DNA from: Neomegalonema sp.
GTDB taxonomy: Bacteria; Pseudomonadota; Alphaproteobacteria; Rhodobacterales; Rhodobacteraceae
NCBI RefSeq assembly: GCF_028688855.1
Contig: NZ_JAQTXI010000017.1
Span: 1 to 64,000 of the forward strand
Direction of reading: 5' to 3'
Length of the DNA stretch: 64,000 bases
The notes below the pieces were generated by a model, which worked only from the letters and a program-made list of their open reading frames with translations, did not search any database and was not told where the DNA came from. Position 1 is the stretch's first letter; each line of letters starts with the position of its first letter. Made by a program: the position numbers and the translations under genes. Positions 63,102 to 64,000 of this stretch are shown piece by piece.

Positions 63102-63212
63102 CCCTTTCCTGCGGAAATCAGGGAGGCTCGGACGCGACTCGGGGTCACAAGCCGGAGAGCCGCGGCCTTGCGGCCTCTTTGCGGCGCCCTCCCGCAGGGA
63201 TATGGTGCCCCC

Positions 63213-63521
63213 ATGACCGAATCCCGCAAACCGCAAGACCCTCATGAAGCCGCCCGCGACGCTCAGGCGCGGCTGGACCAGCTCCGCCATGAGGCCGGCG
63301 GCGCGCTCACCGGCGCCGAAGCCCGCGAACGCGCGGGACTCGACCCCGGAGAGACCGATCCGGATCCCCCCCTCGACTGGCGGATGACCCCGCGCAACAT
63401 CGTGCTGAATCTTCTGGCCGTCGCGGTCTTCGTGGCGGCGGTCGTCTTCATCGCCGGGCTTTTCCTCGACGGCTGGGGCGCGCTCTTCCGCCATGTCGGA
63501 GATTCCGGAGCCGCATCGTGA
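63213..63521 (+). CDS. Small single-pass membrane protein of unknown function
   Basis: 102 residues. A charged soluble N-terminal half rich in Ala/Arg/Glu is followed by one membrane helix (about 68-88, NIVLNLLAVAVFVAAVVFI) and a short C-terminus. No motif is recognised. ATG 63213 is likely; the frame is open a little further upstream. The stop overlaps the next start (GTGA), so it is coupled to the YcgN-like gene. Confidence 0.65.
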   Translation: MTESRKPQDPHEAARDAQARLDQLRHEAGGALTGAEARERAGLDPGETDPDPPLDWRMTPRNIVLNLLAVAVFVAAVVFIAGLFLDGWGALFRHVGDSGAAS

Positions 63522-63979
63522 ACGAGATGGCCAAGCCCCCCGCGAAGCCCTTCTGGCGCGCCAAGAGCCTCGAAGAGATGACCCCCGAGGAATGGGAGTC
63601 GCTCTGCGACGGCTGCGGACGCTGCTGCCTCGTCAAGCTGGAGGACGAGAAGGGCGAGGTCCATTACACCGACATCGCCTGTCGGCTCTTCGACGGCGAG
63701 ACCTGCCGCTGCCGCGATTATCCCAACCGCCGCAAGCGGGTGCGCGAATGCGTGCTGCTCACGCCCGAGACCGTGCGCGAATCGGCGAGCTGGATGCCGA
63801 AGACCTGCGCCTACCGGCTGCTCGCGGAGGGCAAGGATCTGCCGGAGTGGCATCCTCTGGTCTGCGGCGACCCCGAAGGCCCCCTCAAGGCGGGGATTCT
63901 CGTCAAGGGGCGCACCGTCTCCGAGAAGCTGGTCCGCCGCCGCGACTGGGAGAAACGAATCCTGCGCGATCCCATCTGA
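63518..63979 (+). CDS. YcgN family cysteine cluster protein (UPF0260)
   Basis: 153 residues. LCDGCGRCCLVKL gives the CxxCxxCC cluster, with further Cys in DIACRLF, CRCRDY, RECV and KTCAYRL, probably binding iron-sulfur or zinc. Function unknown. The GTG start 63518 overlaps the previous stop; ATG 63527 is an alternative. It ends 21 bases before the window edge. Confidence 0.9.
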   Translation: MNEMAKPPAKPFWRAKSLEEMTPEEWESLCDGCGRCCLVKLEDEKGEVHYTDIACRLFDGETCRCRDYPNRRKRVRECVLLTPETVRESASWMPKTCAYRLLAEGKDLPEWHPLVCGDPEGPLKAGILVKGRTVSEKLVRRRDWEKRILRDPI

Positions 63980-64000
63980 GGCCGCCCCTTCCGCGGGACT

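Overview
The window looks like chromosome from a high-GC alphaproteobacterium (about 70% G+C by eye). This rests on the alphaproteobacterial zauP-zapA pair, the kdsD-lptC-lptA-lptB-rpoN-hpf-ptsN run, the tsaE/amgK-murU-addB-addA run, a RegB-type redox kinase, NrnC in place of oligoribonuclease, and DUF4164, DUF3422 and YcgN family proteins. Gene order recalls Rhodobacterales-like lineages, but the species cannot be fixed from the sequence. Most of the window is core housekeeping. I see no phage, integrase, transposase, plasmid gene or CRISPR array.

Layout. 0-2.4 kb: glycine-rich tail of a truncated gene with a (GGC)n microsatellite, gap, and the divergent cell-division pair zauP-zapA. 2.5-9.2 kb: two glycosyltransferases (GT32- and GT25-like), tRNA-Gly(CCC), and an amidotransferase/asparagine synthetase followed by a large TPR protein, both resembling exosortase/PEP-CTERM accessory genes. 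9.2-20.9 kb (minus strand): yebC, ymdB, 5-formyl-THF cyclo-ligase with a probable 6S RNA upstream, then addA, addB, murU and a tsaE-amgK fusion. 21-26 kb: a DMT transporter, a DivL-like pseudokinase and RegB. 26-33 kb (minus): the ptsN-hpf-rpoN-lptBAC-kdsD-nrnC block and tRNA-Leu(CAG).

33-41 kb is the more accessory part: a small lipoprotein, a Tat-exported plant-type tyrosinase, an exported subtilase, a membrane histidine kinase, and mlaC and mlaA. 41-52 kb: an ArsR-methyltransferase fusion, midA, lgt, ubiK, nudC, transketolase, and the rpmH-rnpA-yidD-ttcA-yidC-engB operon. 52-64 kb: DUF4261 and DUF900 proteins, an EEP-fold nuclease/phosphatase, trpE, DUF3422, a TetR regulator divergent from a plsC-lplT-like pair, two tandem TlpA-like thioredoxins, a small membrane protein and a YcgN protein.

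Functional themes: envelope building (LPS transport and Kdo supply, YidC, Lgt, Mla, PlsC/LplT, MurU/AmgK recycling), DNA repair (AddAB), and global control (RpoN, PtsN, HPF, RegB, 6S RNA). Many genes on both strands are coupled by 4-base start/stop overlaps. I did not find a clearly undescribed multi-gene system. The best leads are the pseudokinase, the redox kinase placed in the rpoN-ptsN block, the exosortase-type genes with no exosortase in view, the TetR-plsC-lplT module with two operator-like dyads, the plant-type tyrosinase, and a dispersed palindromic repeat.
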